Source: Roseovarius spongiae
GTDB taxonomy: Bacteria; Pseudomonadota; Alphaproteobacteria; Rhodobacterales; Rhodobacteraceae
DNA: 64,000 bases
Assembly (NCBI RefSeq): GCF_003651245.1
Contig: NZ_RAPE01000001.1
Location: 1 to 64,000, forward strand
Direction of reading: 5' to 3'
In this document: one piece after another, positions 1 through 8,736 of the stretch
Position numbering within the stretch: position 1 is the stretch's first letter
How the letters are laid out: every line of letters begins with the position of its first letter
Notes under the pieces: generated by a model
Database searches by the model: none
The model's input: only the letters and a program-made list of their open reading frames with translations
Told to the model about the DNA's origin: nothing
Position numbers and translations under genes: made by a program

Positions 1-396
1 CCTTCGGAAACTGGCCAAGATTTTTCCGGCACCGCAGCAAATGCGCAAAGCCTGACAAAAAAGGCGCTCGCGCGCCCTTCACCACCAAGTTTTCTGCGTC
101 AGCAACACGGTGTTTTTCAACAGAATCGGTGGGAAGCCGTCATTCGCTGCAATGGCGAGGCGAATTTGTGAGCAAGGTGCGAGCCGACATTCAGATCTGC
201 CCGTTAACGGCTTGCGCTCTGCGATGTCGCATGACTGCCACGCGCCCGGACTGGATCTAAATCTGCTCTCGCGGCCTGCTGATCATGCGCCACGGAGACC
301 TCACCCGGAGGCATGGCCTCACATGAAGAAGTTCTTCGTCATATTCGGGCGTTGGTTTACAATGCCTTGATCGGAGAGCTGGGAAGGAGGATTCGC
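1..396. other. gene-free leader region
   Basis: No convincing gene is seen here. The open frame at 110-370 on the plus strand has no recognisable domain, its composition does not look coding, and it runs into the ribosome binding site of the next gene. The stretch is less GC-rich than most of the window, like the two genes that follow. It probably contains the promoter for the gene starting at 397, but I could not place a confident -35/-10 pair. Confidence 0.4.
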
Positions 397-1380
397 ATGA
401 TCACAAAAACTTCAATGGCAGCCGTCTGTCTTGCTGCCTTCGCGTCTCCGGCTTTTTCAAGCTTGTGCGATCTAAATGCACAGGATGAGGAAGATGGGGG
501 TTATGGCCATGTTCACGGCGAATCCAGGTCGACCCCACGAACGCATTTCCGGTGGGGCAGCGACGTCGATGATTATGATCTGCGCGGTATCCGGACCAGC
601 CGCGCCTGGTACTACATCGAAAATCTGCACGACAAGAAACTGGCCTTCAATTGGCGCAAGCCGGGTGTCGAAATCATTGTCCGAAACGCTTTGCACGGCC
701 GATCTTACGACCCGCCGTATGAAGACTGTCAGAAACGCTACGGCACCTTTGGTTTTGAAGCAACCGCCCCAATCTGGACAAGCAATGACGGTCGGAAACC
801 CGCGTCTGCCTATGTCCCGATTGACCAAACCTTGGTTAGTCCAGCAGCCCCTTTCGAAGGAGACGCCCCGTCTGGCGGGAACGGCAGCAACTCGGAACCC
901 GCCGTTTTTGGAACCGAGTTGGTGCATCCGGACGAGTTGCAGGAAGGCCGGTACGAAGGCGCCCGGGTCATCCTTGTCTACCGTGACGACGCACTGGAGC
1001 TCGAACTCGCATCAGGCCCGCGCGGTTACCTCGGATTTCAGCCGGAGGCACTTCACATCTCCGAAAAGCAGTTTCTGGCAGCCGCGAAAGAGCACGGCAT
1101 AAAAGTCGTCGGAACACGAAAACTTCAAGACTTCTTTGAGACATACGAAAGCTTCTCGGAAGTCGTGGAGGAAGGCGTCCTCGCGGGAGTCGAGAACACG
1201 CAATTCTGGTTCGTCGACACTTCCGAAAATGTCGTACTCGAATTTCCGTACCGCACCGACACAATGGCAGCTTTCACAGCGATCTCTCCGGAACCGCCGA
1301 GCAAGAGTGCCATCTTGCTGGTGAATGAGGACATGCAGCTGATTTCTGCTGGACCGCTCGAGGCTCCCTTTTTTCAGTAG
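397..1380 (+). CDS. hypothetical exported protein
   Basis: A 327-residue protein that I do not recognise. The start is set at the ATG at 397 because a strong ribosome binding site (GGAAGGAGG, 382-390) precedes it by six bases and because the protein then begins with a Sec-type signal peptide: MITK, a hydrophobic stretch over about residues 6-20, then an A-F-S-S cleavage region. The frame stays open upstream to 313, but that extension would bury the signal peptide. The mature part is mixed alpha/beta-like, with an acidic glycine- and histidine-containing segment near residues 25-40 and no further membrane segment. A membrane-protein gene follows after 12 bases, so the two are probably co-transcribed. 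GC content is visibly lower than in the core genes downstream, which suggests an accessory or acquired pair. Existence is well supported; function is unknown. Confidence 0.7.
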   Translation: MITKTSMAAVCLAAFASPAFSSLCDLNAQDEEDGGYGHVHGESRSTPRTHFRWGSDVDDYDLRGIRTSRAWYYIENLHDKKLAFNWRKPGVEIIVRNALHGRSYDPPYEDCQKRYGTFGFEATAPIWTSNDGRKPASAYVPIDQTLVSPAAPFEGDAPSGGNGSNSEPAVFGTELVHPDELQEGRYEGARVILVYRDDALELELASGPRGYLGFQPEALHISEKQFLAAAKEHGIKVVGTRKLQDFFETYESFSEVVEEGVLAGVENTQFWFVDTSENVVLEFPYRTDTMAAFTAISPEPPSKSAILLVNEDMQLISAGPLEAPFFQ

Positions 1381-1392
1381 GAGCATATTTCT

Positions 1393-1797
1393 GTGCCTGC
1401 CATATTCGATCTCCTGAGTGGTCTTCCCGGCAAGCTTCTCCTTATTGGAAGCGTCGTATCGGCGATCCTGACGTTGTTGTTAAACTTCACAATTCCTGCT
1501 CTCGGTCTACAGTTCCTCGCAATCTCTGTGATCATCAGCCTCGTCACAAGTGCATGCGGTGCCTTCCTTTGGGTCCTCGCCGAACTGGGGAGGCCATGGA
1601 TACGCGTGGTTTTCGGAGTTGTAGCTGTGATTGTGGTGGTGGTCTGTGTTTGGCAACTGGTTGAAGCTTCGGGTGCTGAACCTGGCGAGGGTCTGGAGGG
1701 CCGCCTTTATCTCATACTCGGCTTCTTCTTTCTTGGTTTCGGGGTCGTCGTAGAGGGCGGAGGGCTGCTGGTCAGCGGATCGCCTCGCCCTAATTGA
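1393..1797 (+). CDS. small four-helix membrane protein
   Basis: A 134-residue hydrophobic protein beginning with GTG. The likely ribosome binding site, AGGAG at 1379-1383, overlaps the stop codon of the preceding gene, which argues for translational linkage. Four hydrophobic segments are visible, at about residues 14-36, 39-64, 69-90 and 105-127, with a glycine/glutamate-rich loop between the last two. No domain is recognised. An open frame on the opposite strand (1507-1881) lacks any protein-like features and is treated as a shadow. As part of a two-gene unit with the exported protein at 397, it may act at the cell envelope, but that is only inference from context. Confidence 0.6.
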   Translation: MPAIFDLLSGLPGKLLLIGSVVSAILTLLLNFTIPALGLQFLAISVIISLVTSACGAFLWVLAELGRPWIRVVFGVVAVIVVVVCVWQLVEASGAEPGEGLEGRLYLILGFFFLGFGVVVEGGGLLVSGSPRPN

Positions 1798-2388
1798 GGT
1801 GGCGATGGCTTGCGGGAGCGGCGGCGAATAGCCCGCGTCGCCCGCCAAGTAAGTTCCCTCGGAAAGCCCATCTCGCCTCACGTTGATGGCCCGGCCTCTA
1901 CCGACTCAATCCGGCCGTCATCGAATTGCCAGAGCCGCATGACCGGAAGTGCAGCGAAGTTGCCGCTTGCCCACTGAAAATGTCGCGGAACGCATAAAAA
2001 GGCCGGTCCGGCGAAGCCGCGGCGCAGCGCTGACGCATTGCATGAACGGCAGCTCAGGGCCGATAGCGGCCATACCGAACTCCCCTCGCCCGGAATCAAG
2101 GCGCGCTTTGCGCGCCGCCGGGCAGCGCCCGACCGCCCATCGCACCAGAGGTGCGCTGGTTAACGGCGGCGCGCCTTTGGCGCGACGGGCGGGCGCTTTT
2201 GCGGCGTTGTGCTTCGCGTGGACGTTCGACGGGTGTGGCGGGATAAAGTGCCACGTCCGGGCGTCGGTGCGCCCGCCCGTTTTGCCGGAGGCAAACCTTT
2301 GGTTTGACGGTCGGGCGCTGCCCGGCGGGGGTGGCGCTGCCCGGCGGTGGGGCGTGGTGGGCAGGATGCCCACCCTACGGGGGCGCCC
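1798..2388. repeat. palindrome-rich intergenic repeat block
   Basis: No gene is called in this 591-base gap between convergent genes. From about 2101 it is dense in short palindromes with a TTT loop: GCGCGC-TTT-GCGCGC at 2101-2115, GGCGCGCC-TTT-GGCGCG near 2170, and CAAACC-TTT-GGTTTG around 2292-2306. A perfect 21-base inverted repeat has its arms at 2115-2135 and 2308-2328, and a partial further copy of the right arm lies at about 2332-2346. The block ends in a hairpin (GGTGGGC 2356-2362 / GCCCACC 2368-2374) followed by CTACG. That hairpin type recurs at 32126-32265. This looks like REP- or MITE-type repeat DNA rather than coding sequence. Confidence 0.6.
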
Positions 2389-5187
2389 TCACGCGCGCGC
2401 GCGCTGGGCGCCTTCCTTGATGGCGGCGCGGAGCTTGCGGTCGAGCGCGGTCTGCTTGGCCTCGGAGTAGAATTTCAGGCCGAACATGTCCTTCACGTAG
2501 AACGTGTCCACCACCTGCTCTCCATAGGTCGCGATCACGGCGCTGGCGATATAGACGTTGTTCGCCGCCAGCGTGCGGGTCAGGTCATGGAGCAGGCCGG
2601 GGCGGTCGCGGGTGTCGACCTCGATGATGGTGTAGATCTCGGACCCTTCGTTGTCGAAGGTGATGTGCGTGGGCACCCGGAAGGCGCGTTCGCGCTTGCG
2701 GATCTTGTCGCGCGATTCGATGGCGTCGCGCGCCACGACCTCGCCGGTGAGGGTGCGGAAGATGGTCTTGCGCAGGCGGGGCAGGCGGGCCTCCTCGAAG
2801 GGGCTGCCCTCGGCGTCCTGGATCCAGAACACGGCGGTGGCGTAGCCGTCCTTGGAGGTATAGGTGCGCGCGTCGACCACGTTGGCGCCCACCAGCGCCA
2901 GCGCCCCGGCGAGCCGCGAGAAGATGCCGGGATGGTCGGCCATCACGAAACAGGCGCGGGTGGCGTCGCGATCCTCGTCCGGGTGCAGGTCGATGCCGAT
3001 CTCGTCCGTGCAATCGGGGCGGTCAAGGTCGCGCAGCAGGCGGGCGAAGATGGCGTGCGCGGTGACGTGCAGCCCCTGCCAGTAGGGCGGGTAATGGCGG
3101 GCGGTTTCGTGTTTGAGGGCCTTCGCGCTCCAACCCTTGAGCGCGGCGCGCAGGTTGCGCTTGGCGTCCGAGCCGCGCTGTTCGCGGTTGATGTCCTCGA
3201 GCCCGTTCTCCAGCGCGTGCAGCGTCTGGCGGTAGAGCGCGCGCAGAAGCGACGCCTTCCAGTTGTTCCAGGTGCCGGGGCCGACACCGCGGATATCGCA
3301 GACGGTGAGCACGCAGAGCAGGTCGAGCCGCTGCTTGGTCCGCACCGCCTTGGCGAAGTCGCGCACGGTGCGCGGATCGGCGATGTCGCGCTTCTGCGCC
3401 ATGTCCGACATCAGGAGGTGATAGCGCACCAGCCATTCCACGGTGTCGACCTCGCGCGGCTTGAGCCCCAGCCGCGCCGCCACCTTGCGCGCGATCTGCG
3501 CCCCGAGGATCGAGTGATCCTCCGCCCGCCCCTTGCCGATGTCGTGCAGCAGGAGCGCGACATAGAGCACCCGGCGGTTCACCCCGCGCTCGAGGATCGA
3601 GGAGGCGATGGGCAGTTCCTCGACCAGCTTGCCGCGCTCGATCCGGCTCAGGTGGCTGATGCACTGGATGGTGTGTTCGTCCACCGTGTAGTGGTGGTAC
3701 ATGTTGAACTGCATCATCGCGACGATGGGTTCGAATTCCGGCAGGAACGCGGAGAGCACGCCGAGCTCGTTCATCCGCCGCAGGGCGCGTTCGGGGTTGC
3801 CGTGCTTCAGCAGCAGCCCGAGGAACAGCTTCGCCGCCACCGGGTCGGCGCGGAAATCGTCGTCGATCAGGTCGAGGTTCGCGGTGACCAGCAGCATCGC
3901 GTCGGGGTGGATCAGCAGACCGGTGCGCAGCCCCTCCTCGAAGATGCGCAACAGGTTGAGCCGGTCCGACAGGAATGCCGCGTCGTCGACGATGGCGAGC
4001 CGGCCGTTGACCTCGCTGTAGCCGTCCTTGAGCTTCTTCTTGCGGCGGAACAGGCGTTGCAGCAGGGGTTCGGATTTGACGTGCGCGGCCTCGAGCTTGG
4101 TCAGGAAGATGCGGGTGAGGTCGCCGACGGACGTGGCGTGACGGAAGTAGTCCTGCATGAAATGCTCGACCCCGCGGCGCCCGGCGCGGTCCTTGTAGCC
4201 CATGCGATCGGCGACCTCGACCTGGAGATCGAAGGTCAGCTTGTCATTGGGCCGCCCGGTGATCAGGTGCAGCTGGCAGCGCACCGCCCAGAGGAAATTC
4301 TCGGCCTCGGCGAAGAGATCGAACTCCTCGCGGGTGAACATGCCGAGCGCCACGAGTTCCGCCGAGGAGGTGACGCGGTGCAGGTACTTGGCGATCCAGA
4401 ACAGCGATTGCAGGTCGCGCAAGCCGCCCTTGCCCTCCTTCACGTTGGGTTCGACCATGTAGCGCTGGCCGCCCTGTTTCTCGTGGCGGGCGTCGCGTTC
4501 CTCGAGCTTGGCCTCGGTGAATTCGCGCACGCTCGACTTGAAGAGGTCGTGCCAGAGCCGGTGGGTGAGCTCCCCCGCGAGCCGCGCGTCGCCGGTGACG
4601 CGCCGGTTTTCCAGAAGCGCCGTGCGGATGGTGAAATCCTCTTCGGCGAGGCGCAGGCAGTCGGGGATGGTGCGGCTGGCGTGGCCGACCGTGAGCCGCA
4701 GATCCCACAGGATGTAGAGCATCGATTCGATCACGCTCTCGGCCCAGCTGGTGATCTTCCACGGCGTGAGAAAGAGCAGGTCGATATCCGACTGGGGCGC
4801 CATTTCGCCGCGCCCGTAGCCGCCGACGGCGAGGACCGACAGACGCTCGCCCCCGGTGGGCGTCGGGTTCGGGTGCAGCCGCCCGGTCGCGAGCTCATAG
4901 GTGGCGCCGACGATGCGATCCATGAGCCAGGCGTAGCTGCGGATCGCGGCGCGCGCCGCGAGCGGGCGTTCGGCGAGCGCGGCGGCGATGGCGGCGCGGC
5001 CGCGCGCCATCTCGGCGCCGAGCACCTCGACAGCGTGCCGACGTATCGCGGCGGCGTCCGCGTCATCGTCCGGCGCGAGCTCCGCCGCGACCCTTTCGAC
5101 GTCGAAAATGTCGGCGGCGGGGCGGATCAGGGTCGGCGCGTCTTCGGGAGGCGCGGGCGCGAGGGCGCGGTCGGCGGGCTGGGTCAG
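2389..5187 (-). CDS. glnD: bifunctional PII uridylyltransferase / uridylyl-removing enzyme
   Basis: GlnD senses glutamine and uridylylates or de-uridylylates the PII proteins that control nitrogen assimilation in the cytoplasm. With the start proposed here it is 932 residues, close to the family norm. Domains in order: nucleotidyltransferase around residues 115-145 with the GGYGRGEMAPQSDIDLLF motif and its two catalytic aspartates; an HD phosphohydrolase near residue 545 with LLHDIGKG; and two C-terminal ACT domains near residues 745 and 850 (glutamine sensing). The nearest GTG, at 5025, would remove 54 residues that read as normal protein (for example LIRPAADIFD). The best start is a CTG at 5187-5185: it overlaps the stop of the upstream gene and has GGAG about seven bases before it. 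No in-frame ATG, GTG or TTG lies upstream of 5025 before the next in-frame stop. Translation is probably coupled to the upstream lipoprotein gene. Confidence 0.93.
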   Translation of the reverse strand: MTQPADRALAPAPPEDAPTLIRPAADIFDVERVAAELAPDDDADAAAIRRHAVEVLGAEMARGRAAIAAALAERPLAARAAIRSYAWLMDRIVGATYELATGRLHPNPTPTGGERLSVLAVGGYGRGEMAPQSDIDLLFLTPWKITSWAESVIESMLYILWDLRLTVGHASRTIPDCLRLAEEDFTIRTALLENRRVTGDARLAGELTHRLWHDLFKSSVREFTEAKLEERDARHEKQGGQRYMVEPNVKEGKGGLRDLQSLFWIAKYLHRVTSSAELVALGMFTREEFDLFAEAENFLWAVRCQLHLITGRPNDKLTFDLQVEVADRMGYKDRAGRRGVEHFMQDYFRHATSVGDLTRIFLTKLEAAHVKSEPLLQRLFRRKKKLKDGYSEVNGRLAIVDDAAFLSDRLNLLRIFEEGLRTGLLIHPDAMLLVTANLDLIDDDFRADPVAAKLFLGLLLKHGNPERALRRMNELGVLSAFLPEFEPIVAMMQFNMYHHYTVDEHTIQCISHLSRIERGKLVEELPIASSILERGVNRRVLYVALLLHDIGKGRAEDHSILGAQIARKVAARLGLKPREVDTVEWLVRYHLLMSDMAQKRDIADPRTVRDFAKAVRTKQRLDLLCVLTVCDIRGVGPGTWNNWKASLLRALYRQTLHALENGLEDINREQRGSDAKRNLRAALKGWSAKALKHETARHYPPYWQGLHVTAHAIFARLLRDLDRPDCTDEIGIDLHPDEDRDATRACFVMADHPGIFSRLAGALALVGANVVDARTYTSKDGYATAVFWIQDAEGSPFEEARLPRLRKTIFRTLTGEVVARDAIESRDKIRKRERAFRVPTHITFDNEGSEIYTIIEVDTRDRPGLLHDLTRTLAANNVYIASAVIATYGEQVVDTFYVKDMFGLKFYSEAKQTALDRKLRAAIKEGAQRARA

Positions 5188-6368
5188 AACCCGGCTCCGC
5201 CGAAGCCCTTCGGCGCGGGGTCGAGGATCACCACGCGGTTATCGCGGATGGTGGCCACGGCCAGGCCGCGCTGGCTGGTCCCGTCCTTCCGCAGACGGAA
5301 CACGCCGCCGGTGCCCTGGAAGCCGGCCGACTGGGTCAGGCTGGCGCGCGACAGGGCGTCGCGCCGCCCGCTCTTGGCCAATGCGCCGACGGCGGCGATC
5401 CCGTCATAGGCAAGCCCGGCGAGCGCGTGCGGATACCTGCCGTTGGCGGCCTGGAAGCGGGTTTCGAACGTCCGGGATTTCCCCTGGTCGGGCATCGCGA
5501 ACCAGCCGCCCTGCACGCCGGGCAGTTCGAGCGTCTGGGGCGGTTCGTCCCAGCGCGAGAGGCCGATATACTGGATGTCGCCGGGCGCGAGGCCGTTCTC
5601 GGGGAGCATCTGCGTGAAGAGCGGCAGCGCCCCGGCGGTGTTCGCGGTCATGAAGAGCGCGTCCGCGTTGGCGCTGCGCACGGCGGACGTGACGCGCGGA
5701 ACGGCGGCCACGACCCCCTCCTGCGAGAACTGGTAGGGCACGTTGGCGACGACGCTGGCGCCGGCGTCCGACGCGGCCTTGGCGATGGCGTCCCGGCCGA
5801 GTTCGCCGGCGACGTTGCTGGAATGGACGGTCACGACGCGCCGCTTGCCGTTGCGCACGGCGTAGTCCATCAGCCGGCGCGCGGTGTCGTCGAAGGTCTG
5901 GCCGAGCACGAAGAGATTGCCCCCCGCGACGGTCGGGTTGTTGGAAAAGGCCAGCACGTTCACGCCCTTGTTCGCGACCGCGACCGCCGCGACATTGGCG
6001 GATTGGGCGTGCAGCGGGCCGACGATGATCCGGGCGCCGTCGGAGACCGCGTCGAGCGCGGCCTGCTGCGCCCCCGCGGCCTGTCCGAAGGTGTCATAGA
6101 CGCGCAGATCGATCCTGACCCCCTCGAGATCCGCCACGGCGAGACGCGCCGCCGCCTCGAGATCGCGCGCGAGCGCGGCCTCCTGCGCGCCGGAGGCCCC
6201 GAGCGGCGCCAGAAGCGCCACGGGCACGGGCGCGTCCGGCTGGATCGGCTGGCCGCCGCCGCCGCCGGTGTTCAGCGAGACGTCCCCGCAGGCGGCGAGG
6301 ACGAGCGCTCCGAGCAGGAGGCACAGATGCCGGAGCAGCTTGCGGGGGGTGGGCAAAACAGCGAACAT
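5184..6368 (-). CDS. penicillin-binding protein activator (LpoA-like lipoprotein)
   Basis: A 394-residue protein with a type I periplasmic-binding-protein fold of the kind grouped as PBP activators (COG3107-like). The N-terminus is a lipoprotein signal: PRKLLRHLC, a hydrophobic core, then the lipobox L-A-A-C with Cys about residue 27. A glycine- and proline-rich linker follows, then VPVALLAPLG, the usual first strand of the fold. The segment IIVGPLHAQSANV is typical of the family. In enterobacteria, LpoA stimulates PBP1a from the outer membrane; that this protein does the same is inference. It lies directly upstream of glnD, sharing a stop/start overlap, and is divergent from rsmI. The same arrangement (lpoA-like beside rsmI/yraN) is known in many proteobacteria. 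Confidence 0.8.
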   Translation of the reverse strand: MFAVLPTPRKLLRHLCLLLGALVLAACGDVSLNTGGGGGQPIQPDAPVPVALLAPLGASGAQEAALARDLEAAARLAVADLEGVRIDLRVYDTFGQAAGAQQAALDAVSDGARIIVGPLHAQSANVAAVAVANKGVNVLAFSNNPTVAGGNLFVLGQTFDDTARRLMDYAVRNGKRRVVTVHSSNVAGELGRDAIAKAASDAGASVVANVPYQFSQEGVVAAVPRVTSAVRSANADALFMTANTAGALPLFTQMLPENGLAPGDIQYIGLSRWDEPPQTLELPGVQGGWFAMPDQGKSRTFETRFQAANGRYPHALAGLAYDGIAAVGALAKSGRRDALSRASLTQSAGFQGTGGVFRLRKDGTSQRGLAVATIRDNRVVILDPAPKGFGGAGF

Positions 6369-6455
6369 GTGGGAATTCTCACTTCTCGGGGTTGGGCGGA
6401 TGGACCGCGTGGGGTTCTGGAAGGATAATAAACGTCATGCGATGCGGGTCCAGAG

Positions 6456-7346
6456 GTGATTGACGACAGGCGGAAACTGGCGGGCGGGCTCTATCTCGTG
6501 GCGACTCCGATCGGGGCGGCGCGCGACATCACGCTGCGCGCGCTCGACATCCTCGGGGCGGCGGATGTGCTGGCGGCGGAGGATACGCGCTCCTTGCGAA
6601 AGCTGATGGAGATCCACGGCGTCGCGCTTGGGCAGAGGCCGCTGATCGCCTATCACGATCACAATGGCGCGCGGGTGCGGCCCCGCCTGATCGAGGCGCT
6701 GGGCGCGGGAAAATCAGTCGCTTACGCCTCGGAGGCGGGCACGCCGATGGTCGCCGACCCGGGCTTTGACCTCGTGCGGGCGGCGATCGAGGAGGGTTAT
6801 CCGCTGGTCTCGGCGCCGGGCCCGTCGGCGGCGATCACCGCGCTGACGCTGTCGGGCCTGCCGACCGACCGGTTCCTGTTCGCCGGGTTCCTGCCGGGCG
6901 CGGCGGGCCAGCGAAAAACCGCCCTGTCGGAACTGGCGGACGCGCCGGCGACGCTGGTGTTCTACGAATCGCCCAAGCGCGCGGCGGCGATGCTGCGCGA
7001 CGCGGCCGAAGTGCTGGGGGCGGACCGGCAGGCGGCGCTGGCGCGCGAACTGACCAAGAAATTCGAGGAGGTCCTGCGCGGCACGCTGGGCGAGCTGGCC
7101 GCGGAGATCGCCGGCAATCCGCGCAAGGGCGAGATGGTCGTGCTGGTGGATCGGGCGGGGAAGGGGACTGTTAACTTCGATGATGTAGAACGGGCGCTGA
7201 AGGCGGTGATCGGTGATATGTCGGTGCGGGACGCGGCCGACGCGGTTTCGCGTGATCTGGGGCTGAAGCGGCGGCAGGTCTACCAGGCCGCGCTGCGGCT
7301 GAACGCCGAGAGGACGGAGAAGGATGATGACGATGGTGCTTCTTGA
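6456..7346 (+). CDS. rsmI: 16S rRNA (cytidine(1402)-2'-O)-methyltransferase
   Basis: RsmI methylates the ribose of C1402 in 16S rRNA using S-adenosylmethionine. The 296-residue protein shows the tetrapyrrole-methylase-like fold: GGLYLVATPIGA at residues 9-20, AEDTRSLRKLM near 41-51, a conserved YHDHN, and GTPMVADPGFDLVR with the family's GTP-(x)-ADPG element. FYESPKR and the C-terminal helical domain are also present. It starts at a GTG; nearby ATGs are out of frame. The 3' end overlaps yraN by 23 bases, so rsmI-yraN form an operon that continues to gshB. It is divergent from the LpoA-like gene, with 87 bases between them. Confidence 0.95.
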   Translation: MIDDRRKLAGGLYLVATPIGAARDITLRALDILGAADVLAAEDTRSLRKLMEIHGVALGQRPLIAYHDHNGARVRPRLIEALGAGKSVAYASEAGTPMVADPGFDLVRAAIEEGYPLVSAPGPSAAITALTLSGLPTDRFLFAGFLPGAAGQRKTALSELADAPATLVFYESPKRAAAMLRDAAEVLGADRQAALARELTKKFEEVLRGTLGELAAEIAGNPRKGEMVVLVDRAGKGTVNFDDVERALKAVIGDMSVRDAADAVSRDLGLKRRQVYQAALRLNAERTEKDDDDGAS

Positions 7347-7743
7347 TCCGGTTGACGGGCGGCGCGCGCCGCCCGTGGCGCGCCGCGCGCGCGGCAGGCG
7401 GGCCTATAACAGCGGCCTTGCGGCGGAGGAGCGCGCAGTCGCGCTCTACACGGCGGCCGGTTTGCGCCTGCTCGAGCGGCGCTGGCGCGGGGCGAGCGGG
7501 GAAATCGACCTGATCCTCGCGGATGGCGATGAGATCGTCTTTGCCGAGGTCAAGCAGGCCCGCACGCATGACGCGGCCATCGCCAGCCTGCGCCCGGAGC
7601 AGATGCGCCGCATCCACGCCGCCGGGTCGGAATACCTGGAGCGCTGCCCGAATGGCCAGTTGAGCGAGGTGCGTTTCGACCTGGCCGTGGTGGACGGCGC
7701 GGGGCGCTGCGATATCATGGAGGGCGCGTTTTCGCATTTCTGA
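7324..7743 (+). CDS. yraN: YraN family (UPF0102) nuclease-fold protein
   Basis: A 139-residue member of the YraN/UPF0102 family, which has an endonuclease-like (Holliday-junction-resolvase-like) fold but no settled biochemical role. Core motifs are visible: GLAAEERAV, the GEIDLILADGDEIVFAEVK segment with the D-(x)n-E-V-K arrangement seen in PD-(D/E)xK nucleases, and the RIHAAGSEYL helix. It begins inside the 3' end of rsmI, and the rsmI-yraN pairing is conserved across proteobacteria. The N-terminal 15 residues are arginine- and proline-rich and may be partly dispensable; an internal start could exist but none has a better ribosome binding site. Confidence 0.9.
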   Translation: MMTMVLLDPVDGRRAPPVARRARGRRAYNSGLAAEERAVALYTAAGLRLLERRWRGASGEIDLILADGDEIVFAEVKQARTHDAAIASLRPEQMRRIHAAGSEYLERCPNGQLSEVRFDLAVVDGAGRCDIMEGAFSHF

Positions 7744-7800
7744 ATTGCGCCCGAACCGGCCTTGGCGCATGTAGGCGTGACAGGATTGCGGGGGAGACCC

Positions 7801-8736
7801 ATGAAAGTTGCGTTCCAGATGGACCCGATCGGGCCGGTAGATATCGACGCGGACAGCACCTTCCGCCTGGCCGAGGAGGCGCAGGCGCGCGGGCATGAGA
7901 TGTTCTATTACCTGCCCGAGCACCTGGCCTATGACGAGGGGCGGGTCACGGCGCGGGGGCGGCCGCTTCGGGTGCAGCGGGTGCGGGGCGATCACGCGAT
8001 CCTGGGCGAGGAAACGGTTGTCGATCTCGGCGAGTTCGACGTGGTCTGGCTGCGCCAGGATCCGCCGTTCGACATGTTCTACATCACCACCACGCATCTG
8101 CTCGACCGGCTGGCGCCCGGCACGCTGGTGGTCAACGATCCGTTCTGGGTGCGCAATTTCCCCGAGAAGCTGCTGATCCTCGACTTCCCCGAGCTCATGC
8201 CGCCGACCACCATCGCGCGCGACCTGGACACGATTCGCGCGTTCAAGGACCGGCATGGCGACGTCATCCTGAAGCCGCTCTACGGCAACGGCGGGGCGGG
8301 GGTGTTCCTGCTGAGCGAGACGGACCGCAACCTCGCCTCGCTGCACGAGCTGTTCACCGGCTTCAGCCGCGAGCCGCTGATCGTGCAGAAATTCCTGCCG
8401 GACGTGGCGCGCGGCGACAAGCGGGTGATCCTCGTCGATGGCGAGGCCGTGGGCGCGATCAACCGGGTTCCCGCCAAGGGCGAGACGCGCTCGAACATGC
8501 ATGTCGGCGGGCGCGCCGAGAAGATCGCGCTGAGCGAGCGCGACCGCGAGATCTGCGCGCGGATCGGCCCGCGCCTGCGCGAGAAGGGGCAGGTTTTCGT
8601 CGGCATTGACGTGATCGGCGACTACCTGACCGAGATCAACGTGACCTCGCCCACCGGCATACAGGAGCTCGAGCGGTTCGACGGGATAAACGTCGCCGCG
8701 AAGATCTGGGAGGCCATCGAGGCGCGGCGCGCATGA
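7801..8736 (+). CDS. gshB: glutathione synthetase
   Basis: GshB ligates glycine to gamma-glutamylcysteine with ATP, the second step of glutathione synthesis in the cytoplasm. The protein is 311 residues, the normal size. It opens with [20 protein letters not shown], has the family segments [11 protein letters not shown] and [16 protein letters not shown], and an ATP-grasp glycine loop [12 protein letters not shown] followed by [15 protein letters not shown] and a C-terminal EINVTSPTG metal/ligand-binding segment. A GGGGGAG ribosome binding site lies about five bases before the ATG. The stop overlaps the start of the next gene (ATGA), so the alpha/beta hydrolase is probably translated together with it. 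Confidence 0.97.
   Translation: MKVAFQMDPIGPVDIDADSTFRLAEEAQARGHEMFYYLPEHLAYDEGRVTARGRPLRVQRVRGDHAILGEETVVDLGEFDVVWLRQDPPFDMFYITTTHLLDRLAPGTLVVNDPFWVRNFPEKLLILDFPELMPPTTIARDLDTIRAFKDRHGDVILKPLYGNGGAGVFLLSETDRNLASLHELFTGFSREPLIVQKFLPDVARGDKRVILVDGEAVGAINRVPAKGETRSNMHVGGRAEKIALSERDREICARIGPRLREKGQVFVGIDVIGDYLTEINVTSPTGIQELERFDGINVAAKIWEAIEARRA

Noticed and set aside
1507..1881. Minus-strand open frame opposite the four-helix membrane protein
   Set aside because: The plus-strand frame has a well-placed ribosome binding site and four clear membrane helices; the antisense frame has neither start signal nor protein features.
1878..2099. Minus-strand open frame whose end (LWQFDDGRIESVEAG) recalls the last strands of SnoaL/NTF2-like proteins
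   Set aside because: Only about 30 residues look protein-like, there is no matching N-terminal half, and the upstream part is repeat DNA. It may be a gene remnant cut by the repeat block, but the evidence is too thin to call.
2347..5409. Very long plus-strand open frame of 1020 codons
   Set aside because: It is the antisense shadow of glnD. The translation is rich in Arg, Gly, Ala, His and Val without domains, while the minus strand gives all GlnD motifs.
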